Notes: a model not told the origin generated them from the letters alone. A DNA stretch of 64,000 bases from JANPBY01 sp963805505 (GCA_963805505.1 CAWDUP010000002.1:744001-808000); one strand, 5' to 3'. Shown: positions 30,804 through 39,843, counted from the first letter of the stretch. Program-made: numbers and translations.

Positions 30804-32153
30804 GTGACGCGGACCTACCCGCAGGTCACTACTGAGCTCCCCGGCCCTAGGTCGAAACAGATCTTCGACCGACAGGCTGAGGTGTTCTACCACCAGATGC
30901 ACCTGGGGCCGAGCTGCCCGCTCATCGTGGACTTCAAGTCCGCCGACGAGCTGCTGCACGATGTCGACGGGAACACCTTCGCCAACCACCTATCGGCTTG
31001 GGGGGCCGCGCCCTATGGCTCGTTCCCCTCCGAGGTGCGGGCGGCCACGATCGAGGCGTGGGACAGGTACGGCATGGAGATCTCCTGCTTCGTGCAGTCG
31101 GAGCCAGTCGTCGAGCTCGCTGAGCGCCTGGTTGCCCTCGCCCCAGGCAAGATCACTCGGGTAGCACCGACGGTCACCGGCACGGAGGCCGTCGAGGGGG
31201 CGATCAAGATCGCTCGGGAGCGGACCGGCCGGCCGATGATCCTGGCCTTCCTCGGTCAGTATCACGGTGAGTCCACGTATCTCACGGCCAGCACGTCGAC
31301 CGAGCTCCCGTCTATCAGCAGCGGGAACGCGGCCTACGCGCCGGGTCTGGTCTTCGCCCCCTACCCCAGCACCTACCGCGTCCCCTTCGCGTCAGGGCCG
31401 GGGCCACACGACGACACCGTGGTCATCGACTACATCGAGCAGTGGTTGCTGCGCCACCAGGTAGAACCGTCGCAGATCGCGGGGGTGCTCATCGAGCCGA
31501 TCGCCGGCGAGCTCGGGGTGTACGCCCCCTCGCAGGCATTCTGGGACGGGCTCAACCGATTGTGTCGCGAGCACGGCTGGCTGCTGATCTGCGACGAGAT
31601 CCAGTCCGGTCTCGGTCGCTCGGGGCCGGTCTGGGCCGGGGACCTGTGGGGGCTCGAACCGGACCTGCTGCTGACGGGGAAAGGGCTGGCAGCGGGCGGT
31701 CAGGCGATGGCGGCGATCTTGGGCACCGACGACCTGCTGGCCGAGACCCACGTCTACACCACCGGCACCTACGTCTGGGAGCCGGCGGCGGTGGCAGGTG
31801 CCCTCGCGGGCCTTGACCTGCTCGAGGCGGCGATGGTCAACGTGAAGGAGCTGGACCGGATCGGGCATGAGATCTTGCTGCCCTTGGTCGAGCGTCACGA
31901 GCAGATCGGTGACGTTCGCCAGTACGGCGCCTGGGCCGCGCTGGAGTTCGTCGAGGACAAGGCATCGCAGCAACCCGACTGTGCCGCGCAGAGCGCCTTC
32001 CACGATGCCGTGCTCCGGCGTGGTGTCCTCGGGATCAGCGCTCCGGAGAAGTGGGTCTACCGCATGCAGCCGGCCCTCACCATGGACCCGGATCTGTTCC
32101 GCTGGTCGTGCGAGCAGGTGGTCGCTGCCGTCGCTGAGGTCCTCGACGGGTAG
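30804..32153 (+). CDS. Class III aminotransferase, GABA/ornithine-type (C)
   Basis: 449-residue PLP enzyme: VTGTEAVEGAIKIARERTGR, FLGQYHGESTY, VLIEPIAGELGVYAPS, LLICDEIQSGLGRSG (PLP Asp), Schiff-base Lys in LLLTGKGLAAGGQAMA. It is the most GABA-aminotransferase-like of the three and would give a semialdehyde that the nearby GabD1-like enzyme could oxidise; this link is inference. GTG at 30804 with AAGGGGAC 6-7 bases upstream; the frame is open further left without a start site. Confidence 0.85.
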   Translation: MTRTYPQVTTELPGPRSKQIFDRQAEVFYHQMHLGPSCPLIVDFKSADELLHDVDGNTFANHLSAWGAAPYGSFPSEVRAATIEAWDRYGMEISCFVQSEPVVELAERLVALAPGKITRVAPTVTGTEAVEGAIKIARERTGRPMILAFLGQYHGESTYLTASTSTELPSISSGNAAYAPGLVFAPYPSTYRVPFASGPGPHDDTVVIDYIEQWLLRHQVEPSQIAGVLIEPIAGELGVYAPSQAFWDGLNRLCREHGWLLICDEIQSGLGRSGPVWAGDLWGLEPDLLLTGKGLAAGGQAMAAILGTDDLLAETHVYTTGTYVWEPAAVAGALAGLDLLEAAMVNVKELDRIGHEILLPLVERHEQIGDVRQYGAWAALEFVEDKASQQPDCAAQSAFHDAVLRRGVLGISAPEKWVYRMQPALTMDPDLFRWSCEQVVAAVAEVLDG

Positions 32154-32231
32154 TCGGCGCACCTGCGCCGTCATCGCTTCGTAAGCGCGCAGACCGGTTG
32201 CGGATGCAGGACTCTGGCTAGGTTCGCTCGT

Positions 32232-32963
32232 GTGCCTGACCCCGTTGCCAGAGGTGCTTCGCCGGCCCAGCTGACCGTACTCGGGTTGGCGCGCGCCGAC
32301 GTCGACCAAGCCGTCCCAGGCTCACCCTGGTCCGACGTACTGATGGCTGGTTGCGGTTCAGCTCAGTCGCCCGTCGCCCTGCACACCGATGCCGGGAAGG
32401 TGGTGGCGCTGGACGTCGCCCGGTGGCACCAGGCTCCTGACGACGCCGATCTCTCGGCGGTACGGCATGCCGTCGGCCCCGTCCTGGACGTGGGCTGTGG
32501 GCCGGGGCGCATCCTGGTGGCACTGCAGTCGCTGGGTATCCCGGCCGTGGGGCTGGATGTTTCGCCCGCGGCGGTGAGCCTGGCGCGTCAGGGAGGGTCC
32601 TCGGCTGTGCAGGGCGACGTGTTCGGACCCGTTCCGGGCATCGGCACGTGGTCCACGGCGATGCTGCTCGACGGGAACATCGGGATCGGCGGCGATCCCG
32701 TGGCGCTGCTCGAGCGGCTGGGCGAGCTGGTCGGAGCGCGCGGCCGGGTGATCGCCGAGGTTGAGCATCCTGCGGCCGAGACGCGGGGCCAGCGCGCCAG
32801 GGTTTGTCGGGACAGCGAGTTCTCCGACTGGTTCGAGTGGGCGCGTGTCTCGGTCGTCGAGCTTCGCACCTACGCGCTGGCAGCCGGGTGGCGCGTGGCG
32901 GACACCTGGACCGTCGGGGAACGGTGGTTCGGGGAGCTGCGCCGAAGGGGGGATCCTCGATGA
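32232..32963 (+). CDS. Class I SAM-dependent methyltransferase
   Basis: 243 residues. Motif I VLDVGCGPGRIL (about residues 87-98), AVGLDVSP for the acidic ribose contact, and LDGNIGIGGDP and RGRVIAEVEHP as later motifs. First gene of a seven-gene set joined by 4-bp overlaps. GTG start. Because it leads an operon with a molybdopterin oxidoreductase and glycosyltransferases, the acceptor may be a cell-envelope glycan or lipid, but sequence alone does not show it. Confidence 0.82.
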   Translation: MPDPVARGASPAQLTVLGLARADVDQAVPGSPWSDVLMAGCGSAQSPVALHTDAGKVVALDVARWHQAPDDADLSAVRHAVGPVLDVGCGPGRILVALQSLGIPAVGLDVSPAAVSLARQGGSSAVQGDVFGPVPGIGTWSTAMLLDGNIGIGGDPVALLERLGELVGARGRVIAEVEHPAAETRGQRARVCRDSEFSDWFEWARVSVVELRTYALAAGWRVADTWTVGERWFGELRRRGDPR

Positions 32964-34156
32964 AGGCCCTTCGTGACCTCGAGAAACCACCGCTTCCGAT
33001 GTTCGATGAAGGGGCTTTCCCCAGTCGGGTGCGCCAGGCCTGGGTGACCGCGCGGCTGGGTCGGATGCTCGGCATCCTGATCACGATCTGCTTCTTCACC
33101 GGACTCATCAGTCACTTCCACCAGCACCCCGCCGGATGGTTGCCGCTCCCCGCCAGCCCGGCTTGGGGCTTTCGCGTGACCCAGGGCCTTCACGTGGTGT
33201 CCGGTCTCGCGGCTATTCCGATCTTCTTCGCCAAGATGTGGTCGGTCTATCCGCACCTGTTCGTCTGGCCCCCGGTCCGATCGATGAGGCATGCTCTCGA
33301 ACGGCTGAGCGTGCTCGTTCTGGTGGGCGCGACGATCACCGAGCTGCTCACCGGCGTTCTGAACATCGCGCACATCTACCTGTGGCCGTTCTTCTTCCCG
33401 GCCGGTCACTACGCCATCGCCTGGTTGGTTGCTGGCTCAGTCGTCCTCCATCTCGCCGTCAAGTGGCCGACGATCGTTTCGGCGTTGAGGCGGTCGAGCT
33501 CGCCCACACCGGTCGAGCTGGAGGTTGAGACGGCCGCGACCGAGCCGCCGAACGCCGAGCCCGCTGGAATCTCGCGGCGTGGGGTGATCCTCGCCGCTGC
33601 CGGCGCTGCCGGCCTGGTCGCCGTGACCACGGCAGGGCAGAGCGTACGGGCGTTGGGTGACCTCGGCCTGCTTGCTCCCCGCTCGCCCGGCGACGTGCCC
33701 GACGGTATGCCCATCAATCGCCTCGCGAGCTCGGCTGGAGTGGTTGAAGCGGCCACCGACTCGGCGTATCGGCTGACCGTCCTCGGCCCGAACCCGCTCA
33801 CCCTGTCGCTGCCGGAGCTGGCCGAGCTGGAGCAGGTCTCAGTGACCTTGCCCATCGCCTGCGTCGAGGGCTGGAGTGCCAGTGGCCAGTGGGGCGGAGT
33901 ACGGCTGCGCGACCTCCTCGCGGCGGCCGGGATCGACCGCAACGCAACCGTTCGAGTGTCGTCCCTCGAGCGTGACGCGCTGTACAACGCCGCCGAGGTG
34001 CCGCCGCAGTTCGCTCAGGATCCGCGCACCCTGCTCGCGCTGCGGCTGAACGGGAGTCCCCTGAGCGTCGACCACGGGTACCCGATCCGGCTGATCGCAC
34101 CCGATCGACCGGGTGTGCTTCAGACCAAGTGGGTCTCTCAGGTGGCGGTCGTATGA
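32960..34156 (+). CDS. Membrane molybdopterin-dependent oxidoreductase (sulfite-oxidase-like domain)
   Basis: 398 residues. Residues about 35-190 hold four hydrophobic helices with His residues (LISHFHQHPAGW, VTQGLHVVSGLA, LNIAHIYLWPFFFPAGHYA, SVVLHLAVKW), resembling a cytochrome b561-like or ferric-reductase-type module. A linker with a Tat-like SRRGVILAAAGAAG follows. The C-terminal domain is the oxidoreductase molybdopterin-binding fold, with the metal-ligand Cys in IACVEGWSASGQWGG. The cofactor domain should lie outside the membrane. The Tat-like motif is internal, so the membrane part probably came by fusion. Natural substrate unknown. Confidence 0.8.
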   Translation: MKALRDLEKPPLPMFDEGAFPSRVRQAWVTARLGRMLGILITICFFTGLISHFHQHPAGWLPLPASPAWGFRVTQGLHVVSGLAAIPIFFAKMWSVYPHLFVWPPVRSMRHALERLSVLVLVGATITELLTGVLNIAHIYLWPFFFPAGHYAIAWLVAGSVVLHLAVKWPTIVSALRRSSSPTPVELEVETAATEPPNAEPAGISRRGVILAAAGAAGLVAVTTAGQSVRALGDLGLLAPRSPGDVPDGMPINRLASSAGVVEAATDSAYRLTVLGPNPLTLSLPELAELEQVSVTLPIACVEGWSASGQWGGVRLRDLLAAAGIDRNATVRVSSLERDALYNAAEVPPQFAQDPRTLLALRLNGSPLSVDHGYPIRLIAPDRPGVLQTKWVSQVAVV

Positions 34157-34566
34157 AGGCGAGGGTGCTCTTCGGCGCCGTGGGCGTTGCCTTGCTGCTC
34201 GGGGGGGTGTACCAGCTACTGGTGGATCAGCAACGTACTCATCCGATCTACCTCGTTCTCTTCGTATTCGGGATGGCTGTGCTCGACGACCTCGTCTTGA
34301 TCCCCTTGATCCTGCTCGTGGGGTCGATCCCGGCAAGGATCTTGCCCACCCGCGCGGTGGCCCCGACCCAGGCGGCGCTCATCGTCTTCGGAGGTGCGTT
34401 CTTCGTCGGGATGGTGTTCGCGCTCTCCCCGGCCCGTGACGGGGAAGCGGGCACGTTGCTCACCGAGCCGTACGGTCGCAACCTCGTGATCATCGGCGGA
34501 CTCGTCGCGATGGCGACGGCCGCTGTCACCGCCGTCCGATATTCGCGATTGATGCGCGCGGCGTGA
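34153..34566 (+). CDS. Small four-helix membrane protein
   Basis: 137 residues, with about four hydrophobic segments (VLFGAVGVALLLGGVYQLL, IYLVLFVFGMAVLDDLVLIPLILLVGS, ALIVFGGAFFVGMVFAL, LVIIGGLVAMATAAVTAV). ATG overlaps the upstream stop. The acidic pair in AVLDDLVL is inside a helix. No named family recognised. Position between the oxidoreductase and the glycosyltransferase suggests a partner subunit. Confidence 0.7.
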   Translation: MKARVLFGAVGVALLLGGVYQLLVDQQRTHPIYLVLFVFGMAVLDDLVLIPLILLVGSIPARILPTRAVAPTQAALIVFGGAFFVGMVFALSPARDGEAGTLLTEPYGRNLVIIGGLVAMATAAVTAVRYSRLMRAA

Positions 34567-36158
34567 CCATGGTCGGCGGCGAGGTCCGCGTCGTCGGGCA
34601 GCCGGCGCCTGGCGCGGCTGGCTCTTGGGGTCGCCGGACCCTTGGGCTTTTGGCGGTCGTCCCGATCGCGAGCTATCTGTGGATCGCCATCAACCGCCTC
34701 ACCTACCCGTATGACCTCGAGTGGCTCGAGGGCGGGTCGGTCGAGCTGGTCCGTCGGGTGTCTGAGGGTCAGAGCTTGTACGTCCGGCCCACGTTCGACT
34801 TCACCCCGTGGCCGTACCCGCCTCTGTACTTCTGGGTCTCGGCGGGCGTCTCGCGGCTGACCGGCGAAGGCTACACACCTCTCCGGCTGGTGTCGTTGCT
34901 CAGCTCGATCGCCTCGCTGCTGCTGATCGCCGCGATCATTCGCCGGATCGGCGGCAGCTGGCTCGGCGGGTTGGTGGGAGCCGGCTTGTTTGCTGCAACC
35001 TTCCAGCTCGGCGGCGCCTGGCTCGACATCGGGCGCGTGGACTCGCTGTTCCTCTGCCTGTTGCTCGCAGCCGTACTCGCGGGTCTGCTCTCGAAGGGGT
35101 GGCGAGGCGGGTTGCTGGTGGGTGGCCTGCTGCTGCTCGCCTTCCTGACCAAGCAGAACGCCGTGATCGCGGCGTTGCCGATCCTGGCGTGGCTGGTCGT
35201 CTATCGGCGTGCGGCAGGTGTCGTGGCTGCAGCGACCCTTGCCGTCACTTCCACCGCCTCGGTGGTGCTGGGTGAGGCGCTGACCGACGGGTGGTACAGC
35301 GAGTACGTCATTCGCGAGCTGCTCGGCCAACCCGTCGAATGGCGCTGGACGTGGGGCTTCTGGGTGATCGATCTGGCGCTGCCCCTGCTGTTGGCGATCG
35401 TCGTCCTCGGTGCCTGGGCGCGCGCCGCCGAACCCCATCCGATGGCCAGCCGATTGGCCTCCCCGCACGGCTACCTCGCGGCTGTGGCCGTGGGTCTGTG
35501 TGCGGCGTCCTGGGCTGGACGGCTGCACTCCGGTGGCTACGCCAATGTCGTCATCCCGGCCTACGCAGCTGTCGCGTTGGTCTTCGGTGTCGCCGTGAGC
35601 GACCTCCTGACCGGCGTCGTCAAGATCCGCTGGCTGACCACCGGTCGGCTGGTGATCGTCCTGGGCGTGCAGCTGGCCATCCTGATGCTGGTCCCCTGGC
35701 GTGGGACGTTGCCCTGGCAGTTGGTCCCGACGGCGGCGGACCGGTCGGCTGGCGACCGTCTGATCAGGGTGATCGAGAGGCTGCCCGGCCGCGTGATCAT
35801 CCCCGTGCACCCGAACCTGCTCACTCAGGCCGGTCGTCCGACTCATGCACAGGCGCTGGCCGTGGGAGACGTGCTGCGTGGACGGGACGGACGGGCGCGG
35901 CAGGCGCTGGAGGCGGAGCGGGCGACGGCCCTGGACGGGGTGTCGGTCGTGATCCTCGACACCCCGGGCGAGGCCGCGCCGTTCGAGCCCGTCCTTGGTT
36001 CTGAGTTCACTGCCCTGGCGCCCGACGTCCTGGACAGCATCGTCTACCACGATGATCGCGTCGCCCACCGCCCCGTGACTGATCTGGCGATCCGGCCGAC
36101 CTTCGTCTATGTACGCACCAGCGAGCTGGCCGCGGTCGAGGGAGTGCTCGCGCGATGA
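34563..36158 (+). CDS. GT-C-fold membrane glycosyltransferase (GT39/83-like)
   Basis: 531 residues with about 10-11 membrane helices. The first external loop has the GT-C signature: YPYDLEWLEGGSVELVRR, then PYPPLYFWVSAG, with acidic residues in place of DD/DE. RVDSLFLCL and FLTKQNAVIAALP match lipid-linked-sugar mannosyl/arabinosyl-transferase-like families. A C-terminal soluble segment (about 390-530) is extracytoplasmic. Starts GTG overlapping the upstream stop, or at the ATG two codons later. Likely moves a sugar from a polyprenyl-phosphate donor (made by the next gene) to an envelope acceptor. Confidence 0.78.
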   Translation: MTMVGGEVRVVGQPAPGAAGSWGRRTLGLLAVVPIASYLWIAINRLTYPYDLEWLEGGSVELVRRVSEGQSLYVRPTFDFTPWPYPPLYFWVSAGVSRLTGEGYTPLRLVSLLSSIASLLLIAAIIRRIGGSWLGGLVGAGLFAATFQLGGAWLDIGRVDSLFLCLLLAAVLAGLLSKGWRGGLLVGGLLLLAFLTKQNAVIAALPILAWLVVYRRAAGVVAAATLAVTSTASVVLGEALTDGWYSEYVIRELLGQPVEWRWTWGFWVIDLALPLLLAIVVLGAWARAAEPHPMASRLASPHGYLAAVAVGLCAASWAGRLHSGGYANVVIPAYAAVALVFGVAVSDLLTGVVKIRWLTTGRLVIVLGVQLAILMLVPWRGTLPWQLVPTAADRSAGDRLIRVIERLPGRVIIPVHPNLLTQAGRPTHAQALAVGDVLRGRDGRARQALEAERATALDGVSVVILDTPGEAAPFEPVLGSEFTALAPDVLDSIVYHDDRVAHRPVTDLAIRPTFVYVRTSELAAVEGVLAR

Positions 36159-36799
36159 CCGTCCAGGTGATCCTTCCGGTGCTCAACGAGGCAGGCGCGC
36201 TGCCCTGGGTGCTGTCGCGGATGCCCACCGGGTTCAGCCCGCTCGTTGTCGACAACGGGTCCAGTGACGGGTCGGCAGAGGTTGCGCGCGAGTACGGCGC
36301 CGCGGTGGTGACCGAGCCCAGAGCCGGCTTCGGCGCAGCCTGTTTCACCGGCCTCATGTCGGCCGAGTCCGAGCTCGTGGCGTTCATGGATGCGGATGCC
36401 AGCTTCGACCCGGCGGACCTGCCCAGGGTCGCCGCGCCCGTTCGTGAAGGACGCAGTGATCTCGTGCTCGGTGCGCGAGATCCCCGGTCGCCGACCTGGC
36501 CTCGGCATGCTCGTTGGGCGAACCGGGCCCTGTCTTGGGAGCTGCGCAGACGTACCGGCCTACCGCTCACCGATCTCGGGCCGATGCGTGCTGCGCGGCG
36601 AGAAGCGTTGCTGGACCTGAAGATCGAAGACCGTCGCTTCGGGTGGCCGCTCGAGATGGTGCTACGCGCCCATGCGGCAGCCTGGACGATCGAAGAGACG
36701 AAGGTGGACTATCTGCCCAGGGTCGGGACGTCGAAGGTGACTGGCACGGTTCGCGGAACCGCGCGCGCGGTCAAGGACATGTCGGGGCTGCTGCGATGA
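36155..36799 (+). CDS. Family 2 glycosyltransferase (polyprenyl-phosphate sugar synthase-like)
   Basis: 214-residue GT-A enzyme: VILPVLNEAGALPWVL, VVDNGSSDGSAEVA, FMDADASFDP (metal-binding DxD), LVLGARDPR. No membrane anchor. Probably transfers a sugar from a nucleotide to polyprenyl phosphate for the GT-C enzyme upstream. ATG overlaps the upstream stop by 4 bp. Confidence 0.85.
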   Translation: MTVQVILPVLNEAGALPWVLSRMPTGFSPLVVDNGSSDGSAEVAREYGAAVVTEPRAGFGAACFTGLMSAESELVAFMDADASFDPADLPRVAAPVREGRSDLVLGARDPRSPTWPRHARWANRALSWELRRRTGLPLTDLGPMRAARREALLDLKIEDRRFGWPLEMVLRAHAAAWTIEETKVDYLPRVGTSKVTGTVRGTARAVKDMSGLLR

Positions 36800-37497
36800 C
36801 CGGCTCCAGCCCGAGCGGCACCGGTCCGAAGGCCCCGGTTGATGGGGCGATGCAGGTGCTGGTCATGGCCAAGGCTCCCGTCGCGGGGCGTGTCAAGACC
36901 CGCCTCACTCCCCCGCTCAGCCCCGATCGCGCTGCGGCCGTGGCTCAGGCGTGCCTGGCCGACACCCTCGATGCGGTGCTGCACTGCCAGGCAGGTCGAC
37001 GCGTGCTGGCCCTGGAGGGTTCGGCCGGAGAGTGGTTGCCTGATGGGTTCGAGGTGCTCGACCAGCGCGGTTCGGGCCTGGACGAACGGCTCGCGAACGC
37101 TTGGGAAGACTTCGGGAGTGGTGGGGTGCAGATCGGGATGGACACGCCGCAGGTGACGGCTCAGCTCCTGGACCACGCCCTGGCCACGCTGTCAGAGTCG
37201 TCGGTCGACGCGGTTCTTGGGTTGGCCGAGGACGGCGGTTGGTGGGCGATCGGCCTGCGTCGACCGGACCCAGGGGTCTTCTTGGGCATCTCCATGAGTC
37301 GTGGTGACACCGGGCGGCGCCAGCTCGAACGCCTGAATGAACTCGGGTTGCGCACGGCGCTGCTTCCGGTCCTGCGCGACGTCGACACCATCGATGACCT
37401 CCGACCGGTAAGTGCTGCTGCACCCGGGACGCGCTTTGCCACCATGTGCTCGAGCCTTGAGCCCTCAGCCAGCGCACCGATGGTTGGACGGCGATGA
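36796..37497 (+). CDS. DUF2064 GT-A/nucleotidyltransferase-like protein
   Basis: 233 residues. VLVMAKAPVAGRVKTRLTPP is the nucleotide-binding start of the DUF2064 (TIGR04282) family; GMDTPQVTAQLLDHAL and LGLAEDGGWWAIGLR are its other marks. Such proteins commonly sit beside GT2 enzymes in actinobacteria, as here. Activity unproved. The first 20 residues are a variable extension. ATG overlaps the upstream stop. Confidence 0.85.
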   Translation: MTGSSPSGTGPKAPVDGAMQVLVMAKAPVAGRVKTRLTPPLSPDRAAAVAQACLADTLDAVLHCQAGRRVLALEGSAGEWLPDGFEVLDQRGSGLDERLANAWEDFGSGGVQIGMDTPQVTAQLLDHALATLSESSVDAVLGLAEDGGWWAIGLRRPDPGVFLGISMSRGDTGRRQLERLNELGLRTALLPVLRDVDTIDDLRPVSAAAPGTRFATMCSSLEPSASAPMVGRR

Positions 37498-38564
37498 GAG
37501 TTCTGGTGACAGGCGGCGCCGGTTTCGTCGGATCGCACGTGGTGGATCTGCTCATCGACTCAGGGCATGAGGTGCGGGTGTTGGACTCGCTGACGGCCGC
37601 CGCCCATCACGATCGCCCCGATTATCTGAACCCAGCGGCTGACTACGTGTTCGCAGACCTGGTGGACGAGCAGGCCGTCCAGCAGGCGGTGGCGGGCATG
37701 GAGGCGATCTGCCATCAGGGCGCCAGGGTGGGGCTCGGCGTCGACTTCGATGACGTGACGAGCTACGTGACGGACAACGCTCTTGGCACTGCGTTCCTGC
37801 TGCGCGCGCTGCATCGGCGGCGGTTCGAGGGTCGGATCGTTCTCGCGTCCAGCATGGTCGTGTACGGCGAAGGCGGGTATGCGTGCGCCTCACACGGCCG
37901 CGTCCGTCCGCCGCCGCGCCGCAGTGCTGACCTGGCGATCGGAGTGTTCGAACCGCTGTGTCCCACCTGTGGCGAGGCACTGGAACCCGTCTCCGTCGGC
38001 GAGGACGAGCCACTCGACCCGCGCAACGTCTATGCCGCCACCAAGGTGCACCAAGAACAGCTCTGCCAGGCCTACGCCATCGCCGCGTCCGCGGACGTGG
38101 TTTCGCTTCGCTACCACAACGTCTACGGGCCGAGGATGCCGCGCGACACCCCGTACGCCGGTGTCGCGAGCATCGTACGAAGCGCGTACGAAGCCGGGCG
38201 CGCACCGTCGATCTTCGAGGACGGGCGACAGCGTCGAGACTTCGTGCACGTCCGGGACGTCGCGCGCGCCAATCTGGCCGCGCTCACCGCGGAAGGCGAG
38301 GTGTCTGGCGCCTACAACGTCGCGTCCGGCCGGGTCAGCACCATCGAGGAGATGGCCCTCGCCTTGCGTGCGGGGTTCGAAGGCGATGCGCCAGCTCCTC
38401 AGGTGACCGGGGAGTTCCGGCTCGGCGACGTTCGACACATCAACGCCTCGCCTGCTCGCGCCCGCGAACGGCTCGGCTTTGCCGCGAGCGTGGGCTTCGA
38501 GGAGGGGATGCGTGAATTCGCCACAGACCCGCTTCGCGCCATGGGCGCCGCCCGGGCGTCGTGA
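37494..38564 (+). CDS. NAD-dependent epimerase/dehydratase
   Basis: 356-residue short-chain dehydrogenase of the extended type. Rossmann GGAGFVGSHVVDLL, then the catalytic Tyr/Lys in YAATKVHQEQ (YxxxK), and the substrate region YHNVYGPRMPRDTPYAGVAS. An insertion at about residues 128-165 has four Cys (YACAS, LCPTCGE), possibly a structural metal site. Likely makes a nucleotide sugar for the glycosyltransferases of the same overlapping operon. Confidence 0.85.
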   Translation: MRVLVTGGAGFVGSHVVDLLIDSGHEVRVLDSLTAAAHHDRPDYLNPAADYVFADLVDEQAVQQAVAGMEAICHQGARVGLGVDFDDVTSYVTDNALGTAFLLRALHRRRFEGRIVLASSMVVYGEGGYACASHGRVRPPPRRSADLAIGVFEPLCPTCGEALEPVSVGEDEPLDPRNVYAATKVHQEQLCQAYAIAASADVVSLRYHNVYGPRMPRDTPYAGVASIVRSAYEAGRAPSIFEDGRQRRDFVHVRDVARANLAALTAEGEVSGAYNVASGRVSTIEEMALALRAGFEGDAPAPQVTGEFRLGDVRHINASPARARERLGFAASVGFEEGMREFATDPLRAMGAARAS

Positions 38565-39384
38565 AGCGATTCCCGCGCGCTCGTTCGCCTTTCTCGGTGC
38601 CTCGGGGCATGACGGTAGCCGTGATCGTCGGGTGCGTGCTGGCCATCGTCGTTGGAGCGCTCGCTCTGCGGCAGGCTCCGGGCTCGGAGGCGACCACCGA
38701 TCAACAAACGCTCGGCCCGGTCATCCTGGTCCCGGGGTACGGCGGCGGGACCACCGCCCTGGAACAGCTCTCCCGCACTCTTACCACCGCGGGTCGGCAA
38801 ACGGCGATCCTGCGGCTGGCCGGTGACGGTACTGGTGACCTGCGGGTGGAGGCCGGACGACTGGACAGGGCCGTCGACGAGGCGCTGGCCAACGGCGCGG
38901 CTCGGTCGACGTGATCGGGTATTCCGCCGGTGGCGTGGTAGCCCGGCTGTGGGCCACGGAGTTGATGGGCGCATCGAAGGCCCGCCGAATCGTGCTGCTG
39001 GGGTCGCCCAACCACGGCACGGAGGTGGCTGGACTCGGAGCTTTCATCGGGGGTGGCTTGTGCCCGGAGGCCTGCCAGCAGCTGGCTCCGGACAGCGCAG
39101 TGTTGCGCTCGCTCAACAGCGGCGATGTCACTCCCTCCGGACCTCAGTGGGTGACAATGTGGACCAATCAGGACCAAGTCGTCACACCCCCCGACTCCGC
39201 GCGGCTCGACGGAGCCGTTGAGGTCGTGGCGCAGGATGTGTGTCCGGGAGTCCAGATCGACCACAGCCAGCTCCCTACGGCTCCGCTCATGCAGGGACTC
39301 GTGCTGCGAGCCGTCGCCGTACCCCTGATGACTGAACCGAGCCCCGCGGATTGCTCCGCCTTGTCGACGTCGGCCGGCTCCTGA
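38561..39384 (+). pseudogene. Secreted alpha/beta hydrolase (lipase-like), split by a frameshift
   Basis: First frame (38561-38914): a membrane/signal anchor (MTVAVIVGCVLAIVVGALAL), then VILVPGYGGG and TLTTAGRQTAIL, the start of an alpha/beta hydrolase. The strand before the nucleophile then runs out of frame at about 38900. Second frame (to 39384): VDVIGYSAGGVVARLW with the GYSAG Ser elbow, GSPNHGTEVAGL and the catalytic His in QIDHSQLP. One missing base near 38899-38903 explains the split. The overlap GTGA at 38911 mimics the coupling seen elsewhere in this operon, so two separate chains cannot be fully excluded. Confidence 0.7.
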
Positions 39385-39485
39385 CCAGGTCCACCCGGAG
39401 GCGCGGGTCGGGCCGCCGGGAAAGATGTCGAATCGTAAGGATGCAGGGGACTGCGCGGTGCAGACGCAGCCGACATGATGGCCGC

Positions 39486-39830
39486 GTGGCTTACGACGAG
39501 CGCTTGGCCCAGCGAGTGAGGGGATTGCTCGGCGAGCGTGCTGAGGCAGAAGAGAAGAAGATGTTCGGGGGGTTGGCGTTCATGGTCAACACCCACATGG
39601 CGTGCGGCCTGATCCGCGACGATCTGATGGTTCGGGTCGGCAAGGCAAACCACGAGGCCGCGCTGCAGCGAGGCGCTGAGGTGATGGCCTTCACGGGTCG
39701 CCCGATGACCAGCATGGTCCTGGTCCCCGGCACCTTGGTGGAAGACGACGAGGTGCTCGAGAGATGGGTTGACGAAGCGGTCACGTTCGCGCGATCCCAG
39801 CCCCCCAAACCACCCAAGGCCCCCCGATAG
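39486..39830 (+). CDS. TfoX N-terminal domain protein
   Basis: 114 residues: EKKMFGGLAFMVNTHMACGL, a central DLMVRVG strand and AFTGRPMTSMVLV, the TfoX/Sxy N-terminal fold. In gamma-proteobacteria Sxy controls competence with CRP; stand-alone actinobacterial copies have no known role. GTG at 39486 starts the conserved region. The tail is Pro/Lys-rich. Followed after 13 bp by the flavodoxin-like gene. Confidence 0.8.
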   Translation: MAYDERLAQRVRGLLGERAEAEEKKMFGGLAFMVNTHMACGLIRDDLMVRVGKANHEAALQRGAEVMAFTGRPMTSMVLVPGTLVEDDEVLERWVDEAVTFARSQPPKPPKAPR

Positions 39831-39843
39831 TCCAGGAGAAGGC

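Noticed and set aside
34248..36068. 606-codon minus-strand open frame
   Set aside because: Gln/Arg/Asp-rich antisense of the GT-C gene, a GC-bias shadow with no domain.
38911..39384. Independent second gene beginning at GTG 38911
   Set aside because: It would begin inside the beta-strand leading to the catalytic Ser, and the upstream frame ends exactly where this strand should start; a frameshifted single gene is simpler.
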